Source of the DNA: Jiella pelagia
Lineage (GTDB): Bacteria > Pseudomonadota > Alphaproteobacteria > Rhizobiales > Rhizobiaceae
Direction: 5' to 3'
NCBI RefSeq assembly: GCF_026898155.1
Contig: NZ_CP114029.1
Span: forward strand, 1,123,501 to 1,187,500
Length of the DNA stretch: 64,000 nucleotides
Of the stretch, positions 9,393 through 18,348 are shown piece by piece (positions within the stretch are counted from its first letter, which is position 1; every line of letters starts with the position of its first letter). The notes beneath the pieces were generated by a model. That model searched no databases. It was not told the DNA's origin and saw nothing but the letters and a program-made list of their open reading frames with translations. The position numbers and the translations under genes are program-made.

Positions 9393-10340
9393 ATGGCAAC
9401 GACAGGTCTAATAGCATTATTTGGCGTAAATCGGAATTCTGCTAACAATTATACAGTAACTAGTAACTACTATGTAAATTATTACATTACCGATTCCGAT
9501 GACGGCGGCGGAGAAAGCCTGAACATACTTGGTGATATTGCAGGAGATAGCGTCACCTCCGGCCAAGGAACTCCGTTCACCTTCGTTTCGTCCACGGTAA
9601 ACGGCGACGGATTCATTGTCAGATATCAAGATGGTCGTTATTTTCTGTTGCAGTATAGCAGTATCTACGCTTTGGGGGACGGCGTTGCGACGACCAACAC
9701 GCCGTTTGCGATCTGCTTCACCTCCGGCACGCGGATCGCAGTGTCTGGTGGAAGCATCCAAATCGAAGATCTTCGTGTCGGCATGAAGGCTGCGACCGCC
9801 TTCGGTGCCGAGCGACAGATTGTCTGGATTGGCAAGCGCACGATCGACTGTTCAGGAGAAGGTGCGCACATGGCGCCGGTGAACGTGCGGGCGAACGCTT
9901 TCGGCGCTGGCGTGCCTGCGCGCGACGTCCTCCTGTCGCCCGGCCATCCTGTGCTGGTGAAGCAGGATGGTCGCGACGTGCTCGTACCGATCATGAACCT
10001 GATCAACGGTACGACAATCGAGCGCACGACGTTGGACAGTGTCACCTATTGGCATGTCGAACTCGACCAGCACGACGTGCTCCTGGCCGACGGGCTGCCG
10101 GCGGAAAGCTTCTTCGACATGGGCACACGCGGCTGGTTCGATAACGATCTCGACGACGTGCTGGCCAATCCAGATCTCGTTCCCGCCGGCCAGCACGGCC
10201 GCTGCCTCGATGTCGCCGTAGACGGACCGCTGGTGGAGGCCGAGCGCAGGCGCTTGGCTGACCTGTTCTATGCAGAGCCTCTCTGTTCAGTGTGCCTGGC
10301 CCAGTGCCGGGCAGTACCCAGCAATGAGTTCCGGACGTAG
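9393..10340 (+). CDS. Hint-domain (Hedgehog/intein-type) protein
   Basis: A 315-residue protein. An N-terminal segment of about 107 residues, rich in Asn, Thr, Tyr and Gly, precedes a Hint_2-type domain that starts at CFTSGTRI (Cys108, the self-cleavage nucleophile). The domain continues through IQIEDLRVGM, LLSPGHPVLV and WHVELDQHDVLLADGLPAESF. Hint domains cut or rearrange their own backbone after this Cys. In Rhodobacterales and Rhizobiales such stand-alone Hint_2 proteins are common, often with repeat-rich or exported N-termini, and their targets are mostly unknown. The start at 9393 lacks a strong ribosome site. The AT-richer 5' part differs in composition from the rest. Confidence 0.8.
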   Translation: MATTGLIALFGVNRNSANNYTVTSNYYVNYYITDSDDGGGESLNILGDIAGDSVTSGQGTPFTFVSSTVNGDGFIVRYQDGRYFLLQYSSIYALGDGVATTNTPFAICFTSGTRIAVSGGSIQIEDLRVGMKAATAFGAERQIVWIGKRTIDCSGEGAHMAPVNVRANAFGAGVPARDVLLSPGHPVLVKQDGRDVLVPIMNLINGTTIERTTLDSVTYWHVELDQHDVLLADGLPAESFFDMGTRGWFDNDLDDVLANPDLVPAGQHGRCLDVAVDGPLVEAERRRLADLFYAEPLCSVCLAQCRAVPSNEFRT

Positions 10341-10821
10341 CTGACGATCCCCGTGTCCTCGACCATGGATGCGAGGGCCGCGTAGCGCCCTGTTTGCGCA
10401 GGACGCTCAGGGCCGCGCTCTGCAGCGCCGACTGCAGCGCATCGCGGTTCTTCGCTCGATCTCGAGGCCCGTCTTGTATTTCATTCGGTCACTGGGATTG
10501 GCGGCGAGCACGGGGAGGATCTGCGCCCGGTCACTAACGTTGTGGGGATCGCGCCCCCGCCATTGCCGCATTGTGGGCCATGACGGCCTCCCGGCAAACG
10601 GCCGCGTCGTCGACGGCTTCCGCGAAGCCGCGAGATTTTTCCCCACGTCCCGACTTCGAGGAACCATCCGACAAAGTCGCGCTAGGAGCGGGCCTTTCGT
10701 GCCGACGGGCGAGGAGGCTGACCCTCTCCGCCCGTCGGACGCAGCGCGCGTTCCGGCAACAAGCCAAAGGCTTGGCGGACGTCGCGATGCGGAAAAGAGG
10801 CATGTCTCAATGCCCCGTGCG
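10341..10821. other. intergenic, no gene recognised
   Basis: About 480 bp between convergent genes. Open frames on the minus strand here contain no recognisable domain and look like coding-free GC-rich DNA or a remnant. No repeat or terminator stands out. Confidence 0.45.
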
Positions 10822-11550
10822 TCAATCCACGCGATAGAGCGGCCGCGGCGGAGCGTCGTTGCGCAGACCGCCGTCGTGTCCTGGACCACGAACATCGCCG
10901 GGACCGCGCCGGTCGGGACCGCCGCGGCGACCGTCGTGCCTGCCGCGACCGTCGAAGCCGGCACGATCGTCGCCACGGCGGCGGTCGTAGTCGCGGCCTC
11001 CGCGGTGGCCATCGCGGTCGCCGAAGTCGCGGTCTCGACCATCCCGGTGGCGGTCCCGGTCGCGGCCGCCGTGTCTCCGGTCGCCCCAGTCACGATCGTG
11101 ACCCCGGCCATCCCAATCACGATCGCGGCCCCGGTCGCCCCGGTCACGATCGCGATGGCCGCGGAACCGATCGCGGTCGCGGTAGAAGTTGCGCGAGCGG
11201 TAGTGGTCGCCCCAGTAGCTGTCGATGGAGAAGCTGATCACCGGCGCCGAATAGGGATCGTAGTCGCGGCGTCCGTCATAGGCGTCGCCGCGGGTGGCGA
11301 TGTAGTTCGCCGACATCCAGCCGCGCTGGCCTTGGAACCTGACGTCGCACCACGACCGGGTCTGCAGGCAGCCGAAGACCCGCAGCCGCTCGCCGCCGCG
11401 CGCCGTGTCGATGACCGGATAGTCGGTCGAAGGCCCGGCCCTGACATTCACGTCGGCGGTGGCGATGGCCCATTCGGATGCCGAAGCCGAGCCCGTGGAA
11501 GCCGCGAGCACGCCCGCCAGGGCGGCCGCGGCGAGAAGCGTCTTTCTCAT
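10822..11550 (-). CDS. exported SH3b protein with Arg/Asp-rich tail
   Basis: A 242-residue protein. A Sec signal peptide (MRKTLLAAAALAGVLAAS, cleavage near SASA-SEW) is followed by one bacterial SH3 domain at about 28-90 (VNVRAGPSTDYPVI, then GWMSANYIA). Residues from about 115 to the end are low complexity, made of Arg, Asp, Gly and His with runs such as RDRDRFRGHRDRDRGDR. SH3b domains of this kind bind cell-wall peptides or proteins, so a periplasmic role is likely. The tail is strongly charged yet nearly balanced, and probably disordered. No partner gene is adjacent; gshB follows upstream on the same strand. Confidence 0.85.
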   Translation of the reverse strand: MRKTLLAAAALAGVLAASTGSASASEWAIATADVNVRAGPSTDYPVIDTARGGERLRVFGCLQTRSWCDVRFQGQRGWMSANYIATRGDAYDGRRDYDPYSAPVISFSIDSYWGDHYRSRNFYRDRDRFRGHRDRDRGDRGRDRDWDGRGHDRDWGDRRHGGRDRDRHRDGRDRDFGDRDGHRGGRDYDRRRGDDRAGFDGRGRHDGRRGGPDRRGPGDVRGPGHDGGLRNDAPPRPLYRVD

Positions 11551-11743
11551 GATGGATGTTCCTCCTGCCGAAATTCCTGGTCGAGAGCCTCCCGACCACT
11601 TCGACTGCAGGAAAACATAGTGCGCCCGAACGGTTCCGGAACGGCACCTTCATCTGCCGTTCATGTTGAACGGAGACTGACCGGCGGACCGTCGGCGACG
11701 GCCATTGCCCGGCGCCCCGGCCTTCTCTCGCCCCGGCCTCTTC

Positions 11744-12682
11744 TCAAAGCCGCGTCTCGATCGCGTCCCAGATCATCGCGGCGATGTCGTTGCCGCCGAA
11801 GCGGGCGACCTCGCGAATGCCGGTGGGAGACGTGACGTTGATCTCGGTGAGCAGCCCGCCGATGACGTCGATGCCGACGAAGAGCAGGTTCCGCTCGCGC
11901 AGCGCCGGACCGATCCGCTCGCAGATCTCCTCCTCGCGCGCCGTCAGCTCGGTCGCCGTCGCGACGCCGCCGACATGCATGTTGGAGCGCGCGTCGGTTT
12001 CCGCCGGCACACGGTTGATGGCGCCTGCGACCTTGCCGTCGACGAGGATGATCCGCTTGTCGCCCTGGCGCACGTCCTTCAGATAGCGCTGGACGATGAA
12101 CGGCTCGCGGAACAAGAGGCCGAAGGTCTCCATGAAGGAGGTGATGTTGCGGTCCTCCCTGGTGATGTGGAAGACCCCCGCCCCGCCATTGCCGTAAAGA
12201 GGCTTCATGACGATCTCGCCGAACTCCTTGCGGAACTCCGCGACCTCGAGCGGATCCTTGGTGATCAGCGTCTCCGGCATCAGGTCCGGAAACTCGGTGA
12301 CGAAGATCTTTTCCGGCGCGTTGCGCACCGAGGCCGGATCGTTCACCACCAGCGTCTTCGGCTGCACCCGTTCGAGGATGTGGGTCGAGGTGATGTAGGC
12401 CATGTCGAAGGGCGGGTCCTGGCGCAGGAGCACGACGTCCGCGGCGCCGAGATCGCGCTTCTCCAGAGGCCCGAGGGTGAAGTGGTTGCCCTCTTCCTCG
12501 CGCAGCTCCATCGCCTCGCCGCGCACCGTCACCTTGCCGTCGCGCAGGGACAGCCGCTCGGGCGTATAGTGGAACAGCGAATGCCCGCGCCGCTGCGCTT
12601 CCAGGCAGATGGCGAAGGTCGAATCGCCCTTGATCGAAATCGACGAGACATGGTCCATCTGGACGGCGACATCGAGCGCCAT
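11744..12682 (-). CDS. gshB: glutathione synthase
   Basis: Joins gamma-glutamylcysteine and glycine with ATP, the second step of glutathione synthesis in the cytosol. The 312 residues contain the pre-ATP-grasp domain ([20 protein letters not shown]) and the ATP-grasp fold with the glycine-rich loop [15 protein letters not shown], the NRVPAE segment and [15 protein letters not shown] near the end, where Mg-ATP is held. The length equals the family norm. The glutathione made here would also serve the glutaredoxin-type arsenate reductase encoded about 5 kb away. It is divergent from sthA. Confidence 0.97.
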   Translation of the reverse strand: MALDVAVQMDHVSSISIKGDSTFAICLEAQRRGHSLFHYTPERLSLRDGKVTVRGEAMELREEEGNHFTLGPLEKRDLGAADVVLLRQDPPFDMAYITSTHILERVQPKTLVVNDPASVRNAPEKIFVTEFPDLMPETLITKDPLEVAEFRKEFGEIVMKPLYGNGGAGVFHITREDRNITSFMETFGLLFREPFIVQRYLKDVRQGDKRIILVDGKVAGAINRVPAETDARSNMHVGGVATATELTAREEEICERIGPALRERNLLFVGIDVIGGLLTEINVTSPTGIREVARFGGNDIAAMIWDAIETRL

Positions 12683-12942
12683 GGCGGCATCTCCGCTTGA
12701 TCGTGATCGTTATGGGCGGTGGTAGCGCCGCGCAGGATCGCTGGCAATGTCGGCGGCGTTGATGCATCGGTCACGCTTCGCGCACCGCAACGCCTTCCAA
12801 GTGCCGCCTCGCGCCGATCCCCACCCCTTTCCGGCCGGCAAGGCCCGTAAAAGCGTCAGGGTGTATTTGCTGCATTGCAAAAAGCGGTTCCGGCGGTACC
12901 TGGAATCGGACTTTACGAACAATTTCAGATCGAGGTCCGATC

Positions 12943-14368
12943 GTGGAGCACTACGACTTCATCGTCATCGGCTCAGGCCCATCCGGCCGTAGAGCCGCCA
13001 TCCAGGCCGCCAAGCTGGGGCGCAGCGTCCTCGTCGTGGAACGGGGGCGGAAGGTCGGCGGCGTCTCGGTCCATACCGGCACGATCCCGTCCAAGACCCT
13101 GCGCGAGACGGTGCTGAACCTTTCCGGCTGGCGCGAGCGCGGCTTTTACGGCCGCGCTTACCGGGTCAAGCAAGACATCACCGCCGACGACCTCAGGACC
13201 CGCCTCCACCTCACGCTTTCCCACGAAGTCGAGGTGCTCGAGCACCAGTTTGCCCGCAACCGCGTTTCGGTCATGCGCGGCGAGGCGCGCTTCGTCGATC
13301 CCCATTCGATCGAGGTCACGGGCGAGGAAGGCGATGTTCGCCAGTTCGGCGGCAGCAACTTCCTGATCGCCACCGGCACCCATCCGTTCCGCCCGGACTA
13401 CATTCCCTTCGACGGAAAGACCGTCCTCGACTCAGACGAGATCATCGAGGCTCGGCCTGCTGCCACGGTCGATCGCGGTGATCGGCGCGGGCGTCATCGG
13501 CGTCGAATACGCCACCATCTTCAACGCCCTCGACGTCAAGGTGACGCTCATCGAGCCGCGCGACTCGATGCTCGACTTCCTCGACAAGGAACTGCTCTCG
13601 GACTTCACCTATCAGCTGCGCGACAGCGGCATGGTGCTGCGCTTCGGCCACAAGGTCGAGAAGGTGGTGAAGACCGCGGACGGCTTCTGCGAGATCGAGT
13701 TCGAAGGCGGCGGCCACGTGCGCACGCAGATGATCCTGTTTGCGGCCGGGCGCATGGGCTCGACCCGGGCGCTCAATCTCGAGGCCTGCGGCCTGTCGAC
13801 CGACCATCGCGGCCGCCTCGCCGTCGATCCCAAGACGCTGCAGACCTCGGTGCCGCACATCTACGCCGCCGGCGACGTCATCGGCTTTCCGAGCCTTGCC
13901 TCGACGTCGATGGAACAGGGCCGCGTCGCCGCTTGCCACGCCTTCGGCTTTACCGCCGTCGAGCCACCGGACTATTTCCCCTATGGCATCTATTCGGTCC
14001 CGGAAATGTCGATGGTCGGCATGACCGAGCGCGAGGTCTCCGATCGCCACATCCCTTACGAGGTGGGCGTCGCCCGCTTCCGCGAGACCTCCCGCGGCCA
14101 CATCATGGGCCTCGACAAGGGCATGCTGAAGATGATCTTCAGCCTCAAGACCCGGCGCCTCCTCGGCTGCCACATCGTCGGCGAAGGGGCCACCGAGCTG
14201 ATCCACATCGGCCAGGCGGTGCTCAACCTGAAGGGCACGCTCGACTATTTCGTCGAGAACACCTTCAACTACCCCACCCTCGCCGAAGCCTACAAGGTCG
14301 CCGCCCTCGACGCCTACAACCGCATGGCCGGCCCCGACGTGGCCCCGCATATTTCCGGCGAGGAGTAG
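12943..14368 (+). CDS. sthA: soluble NAD(P)+ transhydrogenase (one-base frame break)
   Basis: A flavoprotein that moves hydride between NADPH and NAD+. The FAD motif VIGSGPSGRRAA is near the N-terminus. HTGTIPSKTLRE replaces the Cys pair of related disulphide reductases, as is usual for SthA/UdhA. The NAD motif is IAVIGAGVIGVEYA, and AAGDVIGFPSLA is the second FAD site. The frame breaks inside GAGGCTC at 13447-13453; dropping one G gives GAGCTC and DEIIELGLLPRS, an uninterrupted 474-residue protein of normal length. See the GAGCTC finding: I believe the gene is intact in the cell. Confidence 0.9.
13447..13453. other. GAGGCTC one-base insertion site in sthA
   Basis: This heptamer is one of 13 GAG-N-CTC sites in the window where deleting the middle base repairs a gene. 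The others are 15994-16000, 25511-25517, 28625-28631, 44749-44755, 44768-44774, 46011-46017, 46639-46645, 49455-49461, 55239-55245, 56203-56209, 61682-61688 and 62274-62280. Each repaired gene has a length divisible by three and normal for its family. Confidence 0.9.
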
Positions 14369-14758
14369 GGCAAGGGGCGGCGAGTGGCCGGGAGGTTCTT
14401 CGGCGTCAGGGAGCAAAAGCCACGAAACCGATCGACAGGTTCGCCCCATCACGGCCGCACATCTGGCTCGCAGCGAATGTCCGCTTCGAGCCCTCATACG
14501 AAGTCCGCTCAGTTGCTGCGCAGGCTTGAGACACGGCCCGATCTGATCGATCGGACAGGGTGTCACACAGGCTTGCGCATGAAAGCATCGCTTTCGTGAG
14601 CAAAACGGTTGGCCGTCAGCGGCGCTCGAGCCTGTTGCGAGCGTGAGGCGACCGAAGGGCCGTTTCATTCGATCGGCAGTCTCGGCGGCCCGGCGCGGTT
14701 TGTCGAAGAACGGTGGTATAGCGGAGGCCAAGGATGTTATTTTCTCCGCAGGAATACC
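14369..14758. other. intergenic, promoter region of the AraC-type gene
   Basis: About 390 bp with no convincing gene on either strand. The downstream start at 14759 has an AGGA ribosome site six bases upstream. No clear operator repeat was seen. Confidence 0.4.
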
Positions 14759-15781
14759 ATGGTCACACTGCCCCTGGTCTGGCTGGTCAGTGCTCTCGCG
14801 ACAATCGCGGCCTTTGCATTGGCGCGAGACACCCGCGCGCCCTATCCGTCGCGCCTCTTCCTGTGCAATTTCCTTCTGACATTGGCGACCATCGGCCTGC
14901 TGCTCGGGTACCGACTTTCATTTGACGCGCTCTGGGCCGCTCGGCTTCAGCCTTTGGTGGCCGTGATGGTTGCACCATCGGCCTATCTCGGTTTCTCGGC
15001 GCTGGCCCAGGACCTGGGGTCGAAATGGCGCAAGCGGCTCGCTTTGAGTGGAGGGCTGGTCGCCGTCGCGCAGTTGGCCATCCTGGCGAACCTCTCGATC
15101 TCGGCCGACATGTTCGTCCTCGGGATCAACAGCCTCTACCTTTTTCTGATTGCCCGCCTTCTGCGACGTAAGGCAGATGACTTCGTCCATGTCGCGCCGC
15201 ACGCATTGACGATCGTGCGCTCGGCGATCAAGGCCACGATCGCCCTGCTGGGCATGATGGTTGCGACTGATCTTTCCATCGTGGCGGCCAGCCTGTTCGC
15301 GGGTGATGCCTACATCCTGACATTTCTGACCGGGGTGTCGGGTGTGTTCACGGCATTCGTCTTTGTGGTCGCTCTTGTCGGCGCACCGATGTTGCTTCGG
15401 GTCCCGAAGGGCGATGCGACCAAGGTCGGGGGACCGACCGACAACGATCGGGCGATGCTGTCCGCGCTCGATGCGCTGATGAACGACACGCACATCTACA
15501 CGGACAGCAACCTCACGCTCGCGCGGGTCGCGCGGCGGCTATCTGCACCTGTGCGGGATGTCTCCAACGCCATCAATCGAACGACGAGCGGCAATTTTTC
15601 TCGGTATATCAACGGCTTTCGCATTCGCCACGCGAAGGTCGCCCTGCGCGAGACAGAGCTGTCCATCACTGAAGTGATGTTTGAAGCGGGCTTTATCAGC
15701 AAATCGAGCTTCAACACCGAATTTCGCCGGATCACCGGGCAGACTCCGTCGCAATTTCGCGCGGAAGGGGCAGCCACCTGA
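14759..15781 (+). CDS. AraC-family regulator with membrane N-terminus
   Basis: A 340-residue protein. The first ~215 residues hold about seven hydrophobic segments (for example LVWLVSALATIAAFALA and FLTGVSGVFTAFVFVVALV), and the last ~100 form an AraC-type double helix-turn-helix: NLTLARVARRLSAPVRDVS, then LSITEVMFEAGFISKSSFNTEFRRITGQTP. This layout suggests an inner-membrane sensor with a cytosolic DNA-binding end. The start was chosen at ATG 14759, preceded by AGGA. The signal and target genes are unknown; neighbours on both sides point to no obvious regulon. Confidence 0.85.
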   Translation: MVTLPLVWLVSALATIAAFALARDTRAPYPSRLFLCNFLLTLATIGLLLGYRLSFDALWAARLQPLVAVMVAPSAYLGFSALAQDLGSKWRKRLALSGGLVAVAQLAILANLSISADMFVLGINSLYLFLIARLLRRKADDFVHVAPHALTIVRSAIKATIALLGMMVATDLSIVAASLFAGDAYILTFLTGVSGVFTAFVFVVALVGAPMLLRVPKGDATKVGGPTDNDRAMLSALDALMNDTHIYTDSNLTLARVARRLSAPVRDVSNAINRTTSGNFSRYINGFRIRHAKVALRETELSITEVMFEAGFISKSSFNTEFRRITGQTPSQFRAEGAAT

Positions 15782-15805
15782 CGACGACTGCCCGATTCCC
15801 CGGAC

Positions 15806-16373
15806 CTAAAGCTCCGAGCACGCATGACGGCTGACCGCCGCGCCAAATATGTCGGCAACGATGGAGCTTCCCGGATTGAGAACGAACCCATGACTTTCAC
15901 TCAATCCACTCTGGATGATGACGTCCGCATCGGTGTCGTCCGTCAGGCTGCTGATGCGGTACATATCGCTGACCACGTCCTCGCCGGCCGCCAGAGCCTC
16001 TGGCAACCCGCCGGGATCGGAGGATCAGACGAATTGGTTTCGTTGCGTTGGCTGAGATGCCGTCGCCCCCGAAGTCGCCCGCGACGAAACGGATCGGAAC
16101 GGTCAGGCAATCGTGGCTGTCATCGCTCCTCAAGATCGCGATGCCGGTTCCTATGACGCCCCGCAGTTGCAGCAGCGTCGCCACGCGCGGGGCATCGATC
16201 TGGGCAACCCCGTACGCTCCGGCTGGTATCTGTTGCCCCGCTTCTGTCTGAACGGCAGCGCTCGTCGGCCGGTTGGCTTGCTGTTCGGCGTCCTGGGCGC
16301 CCGCTCCGAGCGAGGTGAGGAGCACTGTGACCTGGGCGGTCAGAAGAATGATGGAGGTTCGGCGGATCGACAT
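15806..16373 (-). CDS. unknown exported protein (one-base frame break)
   Basis: After removing one base from GAGCCTC at 15994-16000 the gene reads as a single 188-residue protein. It starts MSIRRTSIILLTAQVTVLL, a Sec signal peptide ending near GAGAQD. The mature part has two Cys (HDCLTVP and the C-terminal HACSEL) that might pair. I recognise no family. It lies between an AraC-type membrane regulator and the ars operon, on the opposite strand to both. Without the repair the frame ends in an unrelated Arg/Gly-rich tail, so this case is good support for the GAGCTC rule even though the protein is unknown. Confidence 0.6.
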
Positions 16374-16729
16374 TTATCGTGTCCCATTGTGCATGGCTGA
16401 TCGGGCTGCGCACGTGGCAGCAACGCCTTGCACTTGGAGGATGGCGCCGGGCAAGGAGCCCGGATACGCGATCCAGAACGTTCGGAATCGCAATTTCGAA
16501 CATCGTTCACGCGATCATCATTGCCGCTTTGAGCCCGTTTTTCGGAGAGTGCCGCTCGCCATGATGATCGAGGGTGAAACCGCAAACGCTGACATGGCAT
16601 CCATCTGCCCTTGCGGCGGGCCTGACGACCACGCCGGGTCCGAGTTGAAATCCGTCGCGCGATCGCCCCAGTCTCAGATACCGCCGCCTTGGCTTTCCAT
16701 TCCCCAATAATCCTTGTATAGTCGCATCC
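16374..16729. other. intergenic region upstream of the ars operon
   Basis: About 355 bp between divergent genes. It should hold the ArsR-controlled promoter. An AT-rich stretch lies at about 16705-16725, just before the arsR start, but I could not define an operator palindrome. No gene is recognised. Confidence 0.4.
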
Positions 16730-17107
16730 ATGGAAGATAATCACGCCGTCACCGCCCTTGCCGCCCTCGCCCATGCCGACCGCCTGCAGGCGTTTCGCCT
16801 GCTGGTGAAGGCCGGGCCGAACGGCCTCCCCTCCGGCGAGATCGCCGAACGGCTGTCGATCATGCCGACGCGGATGAGCTTTCACCTCGCCGGGCTCGAT
16901 CGCTCCGGCCTCGTGCATTCGTGGCGCGACGGCCGGATGGTGCGCTACGCCGTGCGCTTCGAGGCGATGCGGGCGCTCCTCGCCTTCCTCGCCGAGGACT
17001 GCTGCGACGGCCATCCCGAGATCTGCGGCGTCGGTGCGCTCCCGTCCTGCGACGAGGGATGTTCGGACGCCGAGAAGGCAGCGAAGCGGCGCCAGACAGT
17101 CAGCTGA
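16730..17107 (+). CDS. arsR: ArsR-type arsenic-responsive repressor
   Basis: A 125-residue winged-helix repressor. The HTH spans about 25-80 (LVKAGPNGLPSGEIAERL, MSFHLAGLDRSGLVHSWRDGR). The C-terminal Cys cluster ECDx-like (EDCCDGHPEIC and PSCDEGCSD) could bind As(III) or Sb(III), as in ArsR variants with C-terminal sensing Cys; the classical ELCVC helix site is absent. As first gene of the operon it probably represses its own promoter. The next gene starts 25 bp downstream. Confidence 0.9.
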   Translation: MEDNHAVTALAALAHADRLQAFRLLVKAGPNGLPSGEIAERLSIMPTRMSFHLAGLDRSGLVHSWRDGRMVRYAVRFEAMRALLAFLAEDCCDGHPEICGVGALPSCDEGCSDAEKAAKRRQTVS

Positions 17108-17132
17108 TACCTCGTTCCCAAGGGAGGAAGCC

Positions 17133-17660
17133 ATGACCGACGAAATCTACAACGTCCTGTTCCTGTGCACCGGCAATTCGGCCCGGTCGATCATCGCCGA
17201 AAGCATCATGAATCGCGGCTTTTCCAACCGCTTCCGCGCCTTTTCGGCCGGCAGCCAGCCACGCGGCGAAATCCACCCGCTGACGCTCGACCTGTTGCGC
17301 CGGCTGAACTTTCCGGTCGACGGGCTGCGCTCGAAGCCCTGGGAGGAGTTTGCCGAGGGCCGCGACGGCGCGCCGGAGCTGCATTTCGTCTTCACGGTCT
17401 GCGACGACGCGGCCGGCGAGGCCTGCCCGGTCTGGCCGGGCCAGCCGATGAGCGCCCATTGGGGCGTCCCCGATCCCGCCAGGGCGGAAGGCAGCCCGGC
17501 GATGCGCGCCCTCTCCTTTGCCGAGACGTTCCGCCAGCTGAACAACCGCATTTCGATCTTCGCCAGCCTGCCGATCAGGAGCCTCGACAGGATCAGCCTG
17601 AAGCGGCATCTGGACGCCATCGGCACCACCATCGCCGATCCGGAGAACAAGGTCGCTTGA
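17133..17660 (+). CDS. arsC: arsenate reductase, low-molecular-weight phosphatase type
   Basis: Reduces As(V) to As(III), or acts as a related LMW protein phosphatase. The P-loop CTGNSARSI is at about residues 11-19 (nucleophile Cys), and WGVPDPARAEG carries the Asp-Pro acid. It is 175 residues, starting at ATG 17133 after an AGGGAGGAAG ribosome site. LMW-type members attached to arsR are common in Rhizobiales and are usually reduced by thioredoxin or mycothiol/glutaredoxin systems. The operon also encodes an unrelated ArsC, so two reductase mechanisms coexist. Confidence 0.88.
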   Translation: MTDEIYNVLFLCTGNSARSIIAESIMNRGFSNRFRAFSAGSQPRGEIHPLTLDLLRRLNFPVDGLRSKPWEEFAEGRDGAPELHFVFTVCDDAAGEACPVWPGQPMSAHWGVPDPARAEGSPAMRALSFAETFRQLNNRISIFASLPIRSLDRISLKRHLDAIGTTIADPENKVA

Positions 17661-17871
17661 GGATCGTCGCCGGTCTCGCTCTTCATCGACACGGGGGTCG
17701 GCATGAGCCCCCTCAACGGTCCCGCTTTCATTCCCGCCGGTTGCCTTGGCGCCATGCCGGCCGCCATCATATTTGGCTGGCCACTCGAACCCGCAACGCG
17801 GCCGATGGCCCGTTCCGCAGTTTTTCGCAGGGCGTAACCACCGCCGATCGACCGAGAGAGACCGAGTTCCC

Positions 17872-18282
17872 ATGACCGTTACGATCTACCACAACCCGCA
17901 ATGCGGCACCTCGCGCAACACGCTGGCGATGATCCGACAGTCGGGCGAGGAGCCGCAGGTGATCGAATATCTGAAGACGCCGCCGAGCCGCGAGACGCTG
18001 ATCGAGCTGCTCGACATGATGGGCATGAAGCCGCGCGACCTGTTGCGCGAGAAGGGCACGCCCTATCACGAACTCGGCCTCGACGACGAGAAGCTCTCCG
18101 ACGAGGAGTTGCTCCAGGCGATGATGGAAAACCCCATCCTGATCAACCGGCCGATCGTCGTGACCGACAAGGGCGTCCGGCTCTGCCGTCCCTCGGAAAA
18201 GGTGCTGGAGATCCTGCCGAACGCCGAAATCGGCGCCTTCACCAAGGAAGACGGCGAAGTCCTCCAGCCGCCCCACAACTAA
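17872..18282 (+). CDS. arsC: arsenate reductase, glutaredoxin-dependent type
   Basis: A 136-residue thioredoxin-fold enzyme of the E. coli plasmid ArsC type. The active site HNPQCGTSRNTL holds the Cys at residue 11. Conserved Arg residues sit in LINRPIVV and RLCRPSE, where arsenate is bound. It uses glutathione and glutaredoxin to reduce As(V), which fits the nearby gshB. ATG 17872 was chosen because MTVTIYHNPQ is the family N-terminus. A 210-bp gap separates it from the first arsC, so an internal promoter is possible. Confidence 0.95.
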   Translation: MTVTIYHNPQCGTSRNTLAMIRQSGEEPQVIEYLKTPPSRETLIELLDMMGMKPRDLLREKGTPYHELGLDDEKLSDEELLQAMMENPILINRPIVVTDKGVRLCRPSEKVLEILPNAEIGAFTKEDGEVLQPPHN

Positions 18283-18348
18283 CGCGCCGGCCTGCCACTC
18301 GGTCCCGCCGGTGAATCCCGGGTGGCGGGCCGCCACTCCTTCTTTGAT

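Noticed and set aside
10822-11220. A possible CRISPR or tandem DNA array in the repetitive GC-rich tail region
   Set aside because: There are no regular repeats with unique spacers. It is the coding sequence of an Arg/Asp/Gly tail.
10407-11835. Long Ala/Thr/Val-rich open frames on both strands over the SH3b gene
   Set aside because: They are shadows of the repetitive Arg/Asp codons; no start, domain or normal codon use.
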